A stretch of DNA of 64,000 nucleotides from Isoetes taiwanensis. Its lineage: Eukaryota > Streptophyta > Lycopodiopsida > Isoetales > Isoetaceae. This document shows positions 10,294 to 21,384 of this stretch, in pieces. The notes beneath the pieces are model-generated. The model was not told the DNA's origin. It saw only the letters and a program-made list of their open reading frames with translations, and did no database searches. Location: contig JAJEKV010000033.1 in assembly GCA_021234155.1 (NCBI GenBank), forward strand, positions 3,143,454 through 3,207,453, in the 5' to 3' direction. Positions within the stretch are counted from its first letter, which is position 1, and the number at the start of each line of letters is the position of its first letter. The translations under genes and the position numbers were made by a program.

Positions 10294-10810
10294 AATTTGT
10301 TACGGCCTCCAGCTTGCCTCCAGCTTTTTCTTTTTTTTTAATTGTTCTTGCCTCCAGCTTGCCTCCAGATTGCCTCCGGAATGTACATGCCTACGGGCTT
10401 TTTTGTTACCATATGACTGCAAGCCTCCGGGCTTTTTTATTGTGAATAGTTGAAGTCTCCGGGCATTTAATTTTCAAAAAGATTGTTATGATGTATAGCC
10501 AAACAGGCTTTGAAAATATTTTGAATGTAAAAAAGTTTTTGATTCTACTTCCATCTGAAAACGTAAATGGTAAAGTTTTTGCTTCATTAATAAGACATCA
10601 TACATCAGAACTTACATCAGAAGTGTTCTCGAACTGTAAACCAAAGTGAAAAAAGAATAGCAATGCATATACTTATCTACCTTGTTCTTTGTTTTGTCTC
10701 ACATTTTGTTTTTTCCATTACGCACGTCATGTTTAAAACACGCCGATTTTAAGCACTTGTAAGCGGCGTCCGGACGGTGATTTCTACTACCCAGTACCGA
10801 TTTTGCACCC
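10294..10810. other. right terminal region of the TIR transposon
   Basis: AT-rich non-coding sequence. Three close cctccagcttgcctcc units lie at 10307-10380. It ends in the right inverted repeat, with a subterminal ttaagcacttgtaagcggcg block. Confidence 0.6.
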
Positions 10811-10814
10811 ATAA

Positions 10815-11313
10815 TTGTTTGACAATTCTCCTTTGAACTATTATGACTCTAATGGTTATACTTGAAATTTATCAATGGTTAAATTGTGAAACCATCGCAG
10901 AGCACTGTAGCAATAAACCCATCAATATTTCTATAGCTCAAGATGCACCGAGAACTCAGGCCCTAGTACTTCAACTAGGTACGAATTTGCTGCTCTTTTA
11001 TATTGTATCACTGGCCAACCACTTCGACCTCAGTCTCAGTCCATTGTCCTCATCGGATCCTACTGATTTGCCTTCAAAACCGGCTAAGTTACAGGTTTCC
11101 AAAGTTCGAATCATATTTGGCTCCAAGATATTATCACACATATTCACTTAAAAATAGAATCCTTAACCTTTAACCTTTACAATATTAAATTACAACCAAG
11201 TTTCGATCCTTAGGTTTACTTGGGTCTTGAAGTGCAGGCTTCCAGTTTCCCTGTTGATTGGTCTCTTCTGCTTACAAAATTATATGATGACATCTATTCT
11301 CCTGTATTTAACA
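10815..11313 (-). repeat. copia 3' LTR, second part
   Basis: Matches 16819-17163 and then 25740-25890 with scattered substitutions. The plus-strand end tatttaaca (11305-11313) is the LTR start on the minus strand. It is followed by the complement of a polypurine tract (cctccttcatc). Confidence 0.9.
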
Positions 11314-11992
11314 CTCCTCCTTCATCATATAATTGTGTAATCTGCAATGAATTTCTAAACTTACAGAATTTTCTTTCCACTAAGGCTTTTGTCAATATAT
11401 CTGCTATCTGCATATCAGTCTGAACATATGCCATTTGTATCTGACTTTTTTCCACTAGATCTCGTATAAAGTGCATGCTAAGTTCAATGTGCTTAGTTCT
11501 TTCATGTTGAACAAGTTTTTTTATTATGGCTATACAACTCATACTGTCTGTGAACAGAGTTGTAGGTTTATCTTGATTGTATCCTAGTTCTTCCATTAAT
11601 CTTCTCAACCATACTAATTCTTTAGCAACTAAAGAACTTGCTGCATATTCAGCCTCAGCTGATGATAAAGCAATGGCGGTCTGCTTTTTACTTCTCCAAG
11701 TTACAGTGCCTCCTCCAACAAAAATAACATAACCTGATGTTGACTTTCTTGTACCGAGATTTCCTCCCCAGTCAGCATCACAGTAACCAACTAGTTTTAG
11801 ATCTTCAGATGTAAAAGTAATACCATAATGAGGAGTACCTTTTAGATATTTTAGCACATGCTTTGCTGCTTCCCAGTGTAACTTTGTAGCGCAGTGATTG
11901 TACCTACTTAGCAGATTAACTATATAGGCTATATTAGGCCTAGAATTATTAGATAGGTAAAGCAGACATTCAATCAATTCCCTATATGGCAC
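11314..11992 (-). pseudogene. copia RNase H and pol C-terminus
   Basis: This is the end of the copia polyprotein. It contains the RT-to-RNase H connection (NIAYIVNLLSRY, AAKHVLKYLKGT) and the RNase H blocks GYCDADWGGN, STSGYVIF, ALSSAEAEY, LFTDSMSCI and HERTKHIE, ending with ADILTKAL. RNase H removes RNA from the RNA:DNA hybrid during reverse transcription. The acidic residues D, E and D of the active site are present. The frame is open for over 200 residues and reads about two codons into the LTR before stopping. It is separated by a break near 12000 from the RT frame, so no full polyprotein can be made. Confidence 0.92.
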
Positions 11993-11999
11993 TTCATCA

Positions 12000-12990
12000 A
12001 AATTTATCAGATCTTTCTCTGCCAGTCTGTTGGCTTGTGTCCAGGAACAACTGGATTCTTTGCAATTTTTGCTTCTATCATGTTAAACCTTTTCAGCATA
12101 TTTTGAATATGTCTATTTTGACTTAATGTCAAGATTTTCTTCTTTCTGTCTCTCTGCACTTCAATGCCAAGAAATTGCTTAAGCTCCCCTAAATCTGTCA
12201 TTTCAAATCTTTTTTTCAATATAATTTTGCAATCTTCCAGGCATTTGACATCATTAGCAATCATTATGCAGTCATCTACATACAGAACTATTATGCAAAA
12301 ACCGTTCCTGTCCTTGAACCTATACAAGTTTCCATCATTTTTTAGCCTTTCAAATCCTTGTTCTCTCAAATAGCCATCCATGCAAAAATATCACTCTCTT
12401 GAAGATTGTTTCAGTCCATAGACAGCTCGATTTAACTTCCATACCATGTGTTTTCCCTGTTCAAATCCTGTTGCTTGCTTCATATATATGTCTTCTTTCA
12501 ATTTTGCATTTAAAAATGCTGTTTTAACGTCCATATGATGCAATTCTAAATTTTCAGCATTTGCAATAGCAAGCAACAATCTTATACTTGTCAACTTTAC
12601 TACAGGTGAAAAAATCTCGTTGTAATCTTTTCCTTTTTTCTGTGAAAAAACCTTGAGCCACTAATCTTGCTTTAAATCTTTTGCTTCCGTCAGCTCCAAT
12701 TTTAATTCTGAATATCCACTTATTGCCAATCACATTTTTCTTTTCTGGTTTTTCTGTAAGCTCATAAGTTTGTGTGTCTTTGAATGACTTCATTTCCTCA
12801 TTCATTGCTTGAATCCACTTTTCTCGATCTGCACTGTCAATTGCCTGCTCATATGTTTTTGGAATATCTGTGTCATCTAGAATGGCCAGTATTTGCTCAG
12901 GCTCTAAGCCTTTTGTCAAATTTTCTATTTGTTTACTCCTTCCACTGCTTAATCTGCCATAAGCATTTTCGTCCACATCCATATTATACA
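12000..12990 (-). pseudogene. copia reverse transcriptase, frameshifted
   Basis: Three overlapping minus-strand pieces make the copia reverse transcriptase. The first (12554-12990) has the N-terminal blocks AMNEEMKSF, NVIGNKWIFRIK and FKARLVAQGF. The next (12391-12594) has HHMDVKTAFLNA, MKQATGFEQG and LNRAVYGLKQS. The last (12007-12381) has the catalytic LYVDDCIM and LGELKQFLGIEV. The YVDD box is intact, but frameshifts lie near 12385 and 12600. The 1.17 kb GC-rich insertion separates it from the integrase region. It lies in the same minus-strand order as gag and integrase. Confidence 0.92.
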
Positions 12991-12998
12991 AGTACCTA

Positions 12999-14170
12999 GG
13001 GGTGGAGTTCCCCTCCTCGCTCTGCTGGGAGGCGTCTATCCGCTTGCGGGTGACGTGGCCGAAAGCGCTTTATGCCATCTGGAACAACGATCACCGTGCG
13101 AGCTCTATGATTGGGGCCATCGGTCACATCATTTAGAAGCACCGGGTCGAGCTGTCCTTAAATGCGGGGTCGAGGTTTGGGGCTGGTGCGGTCTCTTTGG
13201 CGACACTGGAATGACTTGGAGCAGGTGCGAAGGCATTTTGGCACGGGCACTTGGGGTGAAACCTTCAGTCCCCTATCGGATTCGCTGCGAGGAATCGGAT
13301 TCTTGCTGCGTCACGGCAAATTATGATAGACACATCGTCTATTTTGAGAAAGTGGTTACTATGGGTGATGCTCGGCTCCCTTTTTTGGCTTACTTGTGGC
13401 CATGGGTCCGCGGCGGCTTAGAACTTTGTTGGAGGGTAAAGAGATCGGTGGTTCGCCCGGATGGAGCGTCGCGGGAACCTGGATCGTCGCCGGTGGGCAC
13501 GTGTGCGTCGTGGCGACTGCGGGGAGTACCTAGGCAGCTTGTTTCCTTGGCAAGCTCACGGGACCCTGGCGCTCGGCGGTCAAAATGGCCCATTACAAGG
13601 AGCACATCAACCCGTCTTAGCCGGGGCCCACGGCTCTACCTGCGTTCCCGGCTGCCTGAAAAAGGCGGACTCATTGCCTCCATTCATGCGGTGCCCACCA
13701 TCACCGCGTCGAGGCAGGCGGTGGATTGGGGAGCCAGCGGGGCGAGCTCTGTCGATCTTTGTCAAGCGGGTGCCATTGAGGATGGAGTCTCACACTTTCG
13801 AGTTGCCCGGCGTTGATCGGTCCGGGCGGATCGCTTCTATGAATGCGGCCGGACTTGCCCTTGCATTTCAGCGATGAACCACCGTCGGTCGTGCCACAGG
13901 GTCATTACATTCGAGGAGAATCTTGGACTGCGAGGTCACCTTGCCCCAGCTGGCTGCGTGATTAGGCACTACGGGTGTGGTGCATGGCCCGTATATATTT
14001 GGGTGTTTACGCATTTTATATGTTAGGGCCGGTTTGTCGGCCAGGTGATTCTTTGCCATGGTTTTCCCTCGAAAACCCCCCCGGTGGGGTTTTTAATCGA
14101 GGCGATAATCCGCTTCTGCTGCGTTTTTTGTATTGGGTCCCATAGACCGATTGGTCTCCGTGGACGATAA
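12999..14170. mobile_element. 1.17 kb GC-rich insertion in copia pol
   Basis: The segment is flanked by AAGTACCT at 12991-12998 and 14171-14178. Joining the flanks restores the copia polyprotein linker. It is clearly richer in G and C than the surrounding retrotransposon. I see no inverted terminal repeats: the left end is AGGGGTGGAGTT and the right end is GTGGACGATAA. A 253-residue plus-strand frame (13055-13816) shows no known domain, and a second frame overlaps it, so both may be chance frames of GC-rich DNA. A hairpin-like AAACCCCCC/GGTGGGGTTT pair lies near 14078-14096. It could be a short retroposed sequence or an unknown transposon. I do not recognise it. Confidence 0.75.
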
Positions 14171-14175
14171 AAGTA

Positions 14176-14203
14176 CCTTCCTTCCTTCCTTCCTTCCTTC
14201 CTT
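14176..14203. repeat. (CTTC)n microsatellite within copia pol
   Basis: Seven CTTC units. On the minus strand they read as KEGRKEGR in the linker after the copia integrase, so they are an in-frame expansion. Confidence 0.9.
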
Positions 14204-15087
14204 AATTTTTCAACCTGAGTCTTCCTACTTTTTTCACTTTTATAAGCATTATGTTCATTTTCCTCGTCAATTTCTTCATTGACATCGTTGTTTGCAGAAT
14301 TTACTTTGCTTTGGTCATATGCTTCTTCATCATCACTATCATTATCCATCTTCTTTTCATGTTTGTTTTCAATTTTTTTTTGTATATGCTGCTCATCATC
14401 ATTATGTTCAGCTGCAAGTTTTGTTTCAGCATTTTGCTTCCTTTCCCTGTCCTTATACAAAATCTGCTCATTGAAAATGACATCTCTGCTAATGACTATC
14501 TTATTCAGCTTAGGAACATACATCCTATATCCTTTTGATTGCTCGTCATATCCAACTAGATAGGCCTTGTCATCAAGTTTCTTTCTTAATTTTGCTAGTA
14601 CATGAATATAACCCAGGCACCCATATGCCTTAAACATGTTATAATCTATTTCTTTAGAATTTGACCACACAAGATCAGGAACATTACCTTTCAAACTTGT
14701 CGTTGGCAGTTTGTTTTGAATGAGTACTGCAGTTCTTAGAGCCTCCTCCCATAAATAGTTTGGAAGGCCAGAAAACTTGATCATAGACCTGACTGCATCT
14801 AGTAATGTTCGATTCTTCCTCTCAGCTGTACCATTTTGTTGGGGCGTGTAACTGTAAGTCAATTGTCTTCTAATGCCATTGGCTCTGCAAAAAAGCTTAA
14901 AATGATCAGATAAGTACTCTCCTCCTCGGTCTGATCTCACACATTTTAATTTTCTTCCTGTTTGTCTTTCCATTTCGACAGTGTACAATTTTATTGCATC
15001 TAATGCTTGTGATTTTCTTGTCAAACAGTAACACTTACATTTCCTGCTTATGGTCGTCAATAAACGAGATAAAATATCTCTTACCAC
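14204..15087 (-). pseudogene. copia integrase
   Basis: The frame carries the second half of the integrase core: CVRSDRGGEYLSDHF, then YTPQQNGTAERKNRTLLDAV with the catalytic glutamate, then LWEEALRTAVLIQNKLPT and the copia C-terminal blocks FKAYGCLGYIHV, YLVGYDEQSKGYRMY and ISRDVIFNE. A long acidic and lysine-rich linker (KKMDNDSDDEEAYDQ) follows, and then the KEGR repeat. Integrase joins the cDNA to the host genome. The first catalytic aspartate region lies in a different frame at about 15060-15150, after a frameshift. The frame reads into the GC-rich insertion and stops there. Confidence 0.92.
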
Positions 15088-15640
15088 TTTTTCCTCTCAC
15101 GTTAAGTGGACCACATAGATCTGTATGAACCAGATCAAGTATACCAATAGCTCTCCTTTTTTATTTTGGAAATGGCGGTCTATTAATTTTTCCAATCATG
15201 CATCCCTCACATAATTGTTCGTCATTGTCTCCTGTGCTACAGTTTATAAGTCCTTTCTTTGTCATGAACCTGATATTATTAAAGCGAGTATGTGCAAGTT
15301 TGCAGTGCCATAATGCAATATCAGAGATCTCAATAGCATTAATACTATCAGGCGAATAACTATCCAACTGATACAAATTCCCAACTCGGATTGCAAGAAA
15401 TTTCAGTTTATTATTGAGAAACACTTTACATGCCTTCTTATTAAAGAAGATCTCATAACCCAAATCCACTAACTGGCATACGGAAATAAGATTTTTAATC
15501 AAACTCGGAACACATAGAACATCCTCTATGTTTACAACATTTCCTTCTAAATCTAAAAGCTGTAGCATGCCACATCCTTCAATCTTCTGGAGCTCTCCAT
15601 TTCCGACTTGCACATGCCTTGAATGAATTGTGTTTATATT
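15088..15640 (-). pseudogene. copia protease end and GAG-pre-integrase domain
   Basis: The open part (15161-15613) reads VGNGELQKIEGCGML, VNIEDVLCVPSLIKNLISV, LWHCKLAHTRFNNI and CEGCMIGKINRPPFPK. This is the region between protease and integrase in Ty1/copia proteins, including the zinc-binding H-H and C-x2-C of the integrase N-terminus. The protease active-site motif itself is not clear; 15640-15760 is decayed, with a repeated tcagctccactatcaac unit. Confidence 0.85.
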
Positions 15641-15879
15641 TCTGTTCCACTATCAGCTCCACTATCAACTGATCTCTCAGCTCCACTATCAACTACAATC
15701 ACATCATGTTTGTAATTAGCTTTCGAGCTGCAATTATTCAATGATTTACCTCATCATCAGTAGTTGATTCAATCTTGTCATCGTCTTCAAATTTTTCCTT
15801 AGCAATGTGAACTCCAGCCGCACCTCCTCTTCATTTAAAGTTACTTGCTCTTCCTGCCTGCTCTCTGCCCCTTCCTCTT

Positions 15880-16615
15880 CCTGTTGAATAGTCCTTAGGA
15901 CTTGAGCATTTTGCTGCAATGTGACCTTTTCCTTGGCAGTTGTAACATGTAATCTCTTTGTTCAACTTTGGACAATTTGATTTGATGTGCCCACTTTCAT
16001 GGCAGTAATAACATACATTTCTATCTTGTCCTTTCTTTTCCTGCTTGCAAACAGAATTTCACCAGTGGTTTCTTCTTCTTTCATTACCTTATTCTGCTCT
16101 ATTTCTGTTCGAAGCATATTTTCAGCTTCATCTCTCGTCTTGGCAACATTTCTCATTAAAAGAGATAGCTGTGGATTAGTACTAACAGCCCTAGATATGG
16201 CAAGCACTAAGTATCGGTCATGTAAAGCAACACCTGCTCCTTCAAGGTCAGCCACTATATTATCAAATTTATTAAAAAATTCTGAGACATCTTCATCCTC
16301 ATTGTATTTTAAATTTTTGAGCTCCTTTTCCAATACGTCTATTTGTGAAGATGTTTTCTGTTCATAATGTTTGATCAAATAACTCCACATTTGTTTGGGT
16401 GTCTTACCTCTCAGCTTCAACAATATAGTTGGCCCTACTTTGCTTGTGATGATTCCTCTTGCTTCCTTAATTTTTGTACTCAAAACACTTGCCATAACAC
16501 CTCCTGCACCACTTGTATCACCTCCTGCTACACTTCCAGAGCTTGCTGTTGAGGGCGATCCTCCTCCTCCAGCATTTGAGCTAACAACAGCATTAGTCCC
16601 TGTGTTAACAAACAC
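15880..16615 (-). pseudogene. copia gag with two zinc knuckles
   Basis: The main frame (15962-16615) is a copia Gag: KTPKQMWSYLIKHYEQ, VLEKELKNLKYNEDED, VSEFFNKFDNIVADLEGAG and NMLRTEIEQNK. A glycine/serine-rich linker at the N-terminus looks like a local expansion. In another frame, just downstream, lie two CCHC knuckles: CYYCHESGHIKSNC (about 15967-16012) and CYNCQGKGHIAAKC (about 15910-15952). A frameshift near 16015 therefore separates capsid from nucleocapsid. Gag packages the RNA into cytoplasmic particles. Further N-terminal residues are present in other frames up to about 16740. Confidence 0.9.
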
Positions 16616-16762
16616 ATTATCAGAGATGTCAGGATCAACAACCTCTCAAAGATTCTCAACATCCAGAATGTGGTCTTTCCACACTTGGAAACCAGCTCCT
16701 CCATGTACACTTGCACTGCATTTAAGAGCCCTGCCCAAATCTTGTAGCCATAATAGTATACA

Positions 16763-16776
16763 GCTCTGATACCAAA
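16763..16776 (-). other. copia primer binding site
   Basis: The minus strand reads TTTGGTATCAGAGC immediately next to the right LTR. This is the usual plant initiator methionine tRNA primer site. Confidence 0.9.
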
Positions 16777-17163
16777 TGAAAAAGTATTGAGAGAACAACT
16801 AGTATTTAACTAGTATAATTGTTTGACAATTCCCCTTTGAACTATTATGACTCTAATGGTTATACTTGAAATTTATCAATGGTTACATTGTGAAACCATC
16901 GCAGAGCACTGTAGCAATAAACCCATCAAGATTTCTATAGCTCAAGATGCACCGAGAACTCAGGCCCTAGTACTTCAACTAGGCACGAATTTGCTGCTCT
17001 TTTACACTGTATCACTGGCCAAGCACTTCGATCTCAGTCTCAGTCCATTGTCCTCATCGGATCCCACCGATTTGCCTTCAAAACCGAAGTTACAGGTTTC
17101 CAAAGTTCGAATCATATTTGGCTCCAAGATATTATCACACATGTTCACTTAAAAATAGAATCC
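16777..17163 (-). repeat. copia 5' LTR, first part
   Basis: Starts TGAAAAAGTATTGAG and matches the left LTR. The gypsy element interrupts it at the AATCC duplication (17159-17163); the LTR resumes at 25740. Confidence 0.92.
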
Positions 17164-19559
17164 TGTTACGAACCAAAATTTTAGTACCAAAAATTTCGAT
17201 TTGTATTCACATCAAACCATCAGAGTACACAGAACAAGTACTGCCTCGCACGAGGCTATATACATGAAAGCCACGTATACAGATAACAAGACGACAACAC
17301 AAGATAACTAAATGCACACGCATGCTCCGCCAGCTATCAAATAGCCTGCACCAGCTTCCACGTGTTAGTAACATGTATAAGAGTTATCCAGTATGTCAAC
17401 ATGAAGCAACGACTGATGGACTGCTAGTACACACATATGGAATCCACCACACGCACCATAGCATCTGCCCAGCAGACACACCCCACCATATCTAGACAGT
17501 ACGTCGTCTAGAACCCCCGCGCTGGTGGATCCAATGTAAGGGAGAAACTGCAAACATCTTAAGAACCTAGGTTACTAGACTGTTGGTTAGACCCAGCACC
17601 GTCCCATACCGGTGACAGATTTTACCTCACTAGCACCTATAGTTCTTTACCAGATAAGCCACGCTTATCCATACAGACGTAATGCATAAAACTCCCTTGA
17701 AGAAGTACTTCCACACTTCTTCATTCTCTGCAACTCCTCTTGCAGAGCTAAGTATCATAATGATACTTAAATAGACTCTTGTGATACTGGACTATTGATT
17801 CACGCTTAACATCATCCCATACCAATGCTAGGCGCTTCTCTCACCAGTGCACAAGGTTTTATTTAGCTACGTGGCACAGAAGAGCTTATGGTTGTATGAA
17901 CAGGCCTGCTAACAGAAGGCTGGCCACCACCCTTCTCAATCACGACTACAGGCTTAACTATAGCCTTGGTAGGCCTTACCCAGATTTATGAGAGAACAAC
18001 TAGGAAGCCCATCTAGCTGCCTAGTATGATTGCTAGAGAGTGGCATGGACAAACTTATTTGTTTAGTTCAGGTATTTCTGGACTACCATAAACAGCCCAG
18101 TAATTTTAACATTCTCCACCCAAAGGCAGGAGACCCACCTGAACTCCCACTCCGGCTGTAGAATCGCTCTCCAGAAGCCTACACAGACTTCCTAGCAATT
18201 GACCGGTTTCCACCCTCTGCAAATCTGTTCCTCTCAATACCCAATCCGGCTCCTGTAGTCTTCCGGCCTGCTTTCCTTCTGTGTCCATTCCTGTTAACAG
18301 TTCTGGCCTGAAGACCCAAAGCCTCCCCAATTGTGGCTAAGCCACGTGGTACTGCCCTAGAAGGGCAGGTGATTCTGCCGGAAGCCAAAACCGGCTCCCA
18401 TCCGACCTCGGATCCAATTCCAAAATCTGGCAGCTGTCCGGTTCTTCCGCCTGATCCCAAATGATGGGAATCCCTGCCAACGTGGCAGAGCCACGTGGCA
18501 GCATACTGGCAGCAACACGCCCTGGTCGGGAGCAGATCCGGTGGCCCAGGCTTCCACTCGAGCCAGCCTGTTCATGCTGCAACGGCAGCCCGTTGGTGGC
18601 ATCCCCGATTTTGGGGTGCTCACCTTTTCCACACCCAATGGTTTATAAAACCATTAACTCACCTTTTAAACAAGTAATGGTTTTTCAACCATTAAGGTAT
18701 TCATAAGCTTAAAAGCCCTTTAAACATTTGCCTTCTTCCATTATTAATACATAATAATGTCCCAAGGCAAATTGCAACCATGTCTATTAACTCGATGTTA
18801 GTCCTGTGCCTCCTGGTACAGGACTATTCATGCATACGACAGACCAGGTCAAGCTCAAGGATCCTCAGTCAGCCACGGGTCAGACATCCAAGGCTCCGCA
18901 GAAGACCAAGCAGCAGACCACGCAGTCAAAGCCTGTGGCTGTCAACAAGAGGCGCCGCTCAGACAAGTGACGGCCCGTCACCGCCCGCGTCAGCGTCAGC
19001 GTGATTCTAGGCACTTCAAGAGGCACCGCCAACATTCCTGCAAATCAGGCCTCCTTCCAGGAGTCGGCACCGAGATCAGTCAGAGTGTCTATATTGGGCC
19101 CAAGGCCATTGTACTATATATATGAGTAGAGTTAGCACATAAGCTTTTAGATGAGTTTTGAGTCTTGTCTCCTTTCAGTTTTCTCTCTATTGCGAGAGCT
19201 CATGTATTTTCATCATTGATATCAAGGAAGCTTATCATCTTTCTCTCATTTGTTCTGTTTTCTTCTTTTTCTTCTCTTCTTGCAAATCCCGCGTGACATA
19301 GTCCCCCGGACTCTCCTGTTAGATCTACGGGTCCTCACAGAGGGCTGTCTTCCAGGAGTTCCCGAACCCAGACCCCAAACACTCGACACGCGGTTGCGCC
19401 TCTAGTCTAGGATCTACTAGGTGCACCATACCCTAGGCTAGAGAACAGCGACCATTACACATCTATGGCCCAACTACCATAGAACATTTCATTATGCCAA
19501 ACATTAGCATGCATGCAAAATATCCAACAATGGTCTGCTAAAAATATTTAGGCATAACA
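17164..19559 (-). repeat. gypsy 3' LTR, long version
   Basis: Plus-strand ends are TGTTACGAACC and GGCATAACA. The segment 17164-18710 pairs with 24163-25663 and 19490-19559 pairs with 25664-25734. About 780 bases in between (18712-19490) are absent from the other LTR. Confidence 0.9.
18712..19490 (+). other. extra segment in the left gypsy LTR
   Basis: It contains its own plus-strand TATATATA (19115-19123), followed by a pyrimidine-rich leader-like stretch (19170-19290), opposite in direction to the host LTR. I see no target duplication at its edges. It may be part of another LTR, or sequence deleted from the right LTR. Confidence 0.5.
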
Positions 19560-19584
19560 TTACTCCCCCCTGGGATTCTTGTCC

Positions 19585-21384
19585 TCAAGAATCGGCTCCA
19601 GACCATTGAGCCATAACATCCGGATATTGAGTCATGAAACGACGACTCTCCCACGTCGCCTCTGAGACAGGTCTATGTTTCCACTTCGCCAGAAATTCCA
19701 TCTGGTCTCTTTGGCAGATCCGCACTATCCGGGAATTCAATATTCTTTCAGGGGTAGGAATTCTATCCAACTCTACCATGTGTTCCTGTGAAGGCACAAC
19801 ATTCGCAGCTTTTCCCAACTGGCTCACATGGAAAACTGGATGAATGTCCACATTCGGTGGAAGTTGCAACTTGAAGGCAACATCACTATATTTCTTCAAA
19901 ATCTTATAAGGACCACTGTATCTTGGGGAGAGCTTTGGTTTCTTTCCTGCAAGCAATGGCAATATTGCTTTTCTTTTCAGATTTGCAGGGAAGACCACAC
20001 GAAGGTACACCATCTGACCCTCATGCAGCTCGATCGGGGCCCTAGACAAATTGGCACGTGCCCTTGCCCGATCCTGGGCCTGTCTCATATGCAATTGACA
20101 CAAACCAAGTGTCACATCCATGCCTTCAAGCATACTTATAGCAGCATCAGTTTTCAGCCCTTCAAAACCAAGCGATACAGGTCCTCTGGGATTTCTCCCA
20201 AACATAGCCACAAACGGGCTAGTTTTGATGCTCTGTTGGAACCCATTATTGTAAGCAAACTCCACAATTGGCAAATAGTCCTCCCATCTGGATTGCTGAG
20301 TGGCTACATAAGATCTCAGCATATCCTCCAGAATCTGATTCACTCTTTCAGTTTGCCCATCCGTTTCTGGATGATCTCCACTAGAGAACTGAAGAGTGCA
20401 TTTCAATGCAGAGAACAATTCGCGCCAGAAATTCCCAGTGAATTTCACATCTCGGTCGCTTACAATAGCTTTGGGTAATCCAAAAATATGAAATACATGC
20501 TGCATATAAGCCTTGGCCACCGCCAAGCCATCAGCATTCTTTGTCAGAGGTATAAAGCGTGCATACTTCGTCAACCTATCCACAATGACAAGTATCTGAC
20601 AGTACTTCACAATGAAATCCATAGAGATTTCACTCCATCTCTCCTCTGGCACTGGCAGAGGTTGCAAAAGCCCTGGAGTCTTGCCTCGACCCGCTTTAAC
20701 CTGCTGACAAGTCTCACAAACTTTTACATATTCCTGCACATCTTCTTTCAAGCTAGGCCAATAAAACATTCTCTTGAGCGATTCATATGTTTTCCACTCA
20801 CCTCCATGCCCAGCATAAGGTGCATCATGAAATTCGCTCAATAATTGCTTTCTCAAAGTGTCCACAGCAGGAACATAAATATGTCCCTTATGATACCAGA
20901 GTCCATTCTGGATATCCCAAGCATCAGGCAACTTGGATAGAGGCTGCATACTGAAAATATAGGCATCCAAGTCATATGCTTGTCTAATCTGTGACACCAA
21001 AGCAATTTCACATTGAACCATCACATTTACTTCCCGAACCCTAGAAAGAGCATCTGCAACAGGATTCTTTTTCCCGGGAAGATGTTCAACATGAAAATGA
21101 AATTGAGAAAGAAAGTCCAACCATCTTGCTTGCCTTGGACTTACCTCGGCCTGGCTTTGCAGGAATTTCAAGGGCTTATGATCCGTAGACCACAAACTCA
21201 CATTTGTTGCGGAGATAATGTTTCCAGACTTTGAGCGCATGAACCATTGCCAGTAACTCCTACTCATAGGTGGAATAATTCTTCTCAGCAGCATTGAGTT
21301 GGCGACTTTCATACGCCACCACTCTACCATCCTGCATGAGAACATCACCAATGGCATAATCACATGCATCCGTGTAAACCTCAT
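19585..21384 (-). pseudogene. gypsy RNase H end, integrase and chromodomain
   Basis: The frame is open for about 599 codons. It starts in RNase H (LWSTDHKPLKFLQ, GKKNPVADALSR). The integrase zinc finger follows (DAPYAGHGGEWKTYESL, CETCQQVKAGRG). The DDE core has VDRLTKYARFIPL, AIVSDRDVKFTGNFW and DGQTERVNQILEDML, with all three catalytic acids visible. The C-terminus holds the integrase tail (HPVFHVSQLGK) and a chromodomain-like block (ILNSRIVRICQRDQ, FLAKWKHRPVSEATWE). Chromodomains can steer integration to modified chromatin. It overlaps the RT frame out of phase by one short frameshift, so a fused pol cannot be read. The element is otherwise well preserved. Confidence 0.93.

Larger units (their letters stand above)
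2928..10810 (+). mobile_element. 7.9 kb TIR DNA transposon with extra host-like genes
   Basis: The ends are inverted repeats: GGGTGTAAAATCGC at 2928 and its imperfect complement GCGATTTTGCACCC-like sequence ending at 10810. Similarity continues for about 25 bp. A 4-bp target duplication ATAA flanks it (2924-2927 and 10811-10814), and removing the element restores a continuous copia LTR. Inside, on the plus strand, are a coiled-coil/RING-like protein, an FCP1-like phosphatase, a transposase and an acidic spliced gene. All but the last are broken. The 4-bp duplication would fit the Sola superfamily, but I cannot confirm that from memory of the transposase alone. Confidence 0.85.

Noticed and set aside
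13055-13816. A 253-residue open frame in the GC-rich insertion as a real gene
   Set aside because: A second long frame overlaps it, no domain is recognisable, and long chance frames are expected in GC-rich DNA. Kept only as a remark.
14251-14563. Hydrophobic plus-strand frames resembling membrane proteins
   Set aside because: They are the complement of the acidic and lysine-rich linker of the copia integrase on the minus strand.
18106-18706. Several 74-93 residue frames repeated at 18.1-18.7 and 25.1-25.7 kb
   Set aside because: They occur twice only because both gypsy LTRs carry the same sequence. They overlap each other and have no domain.
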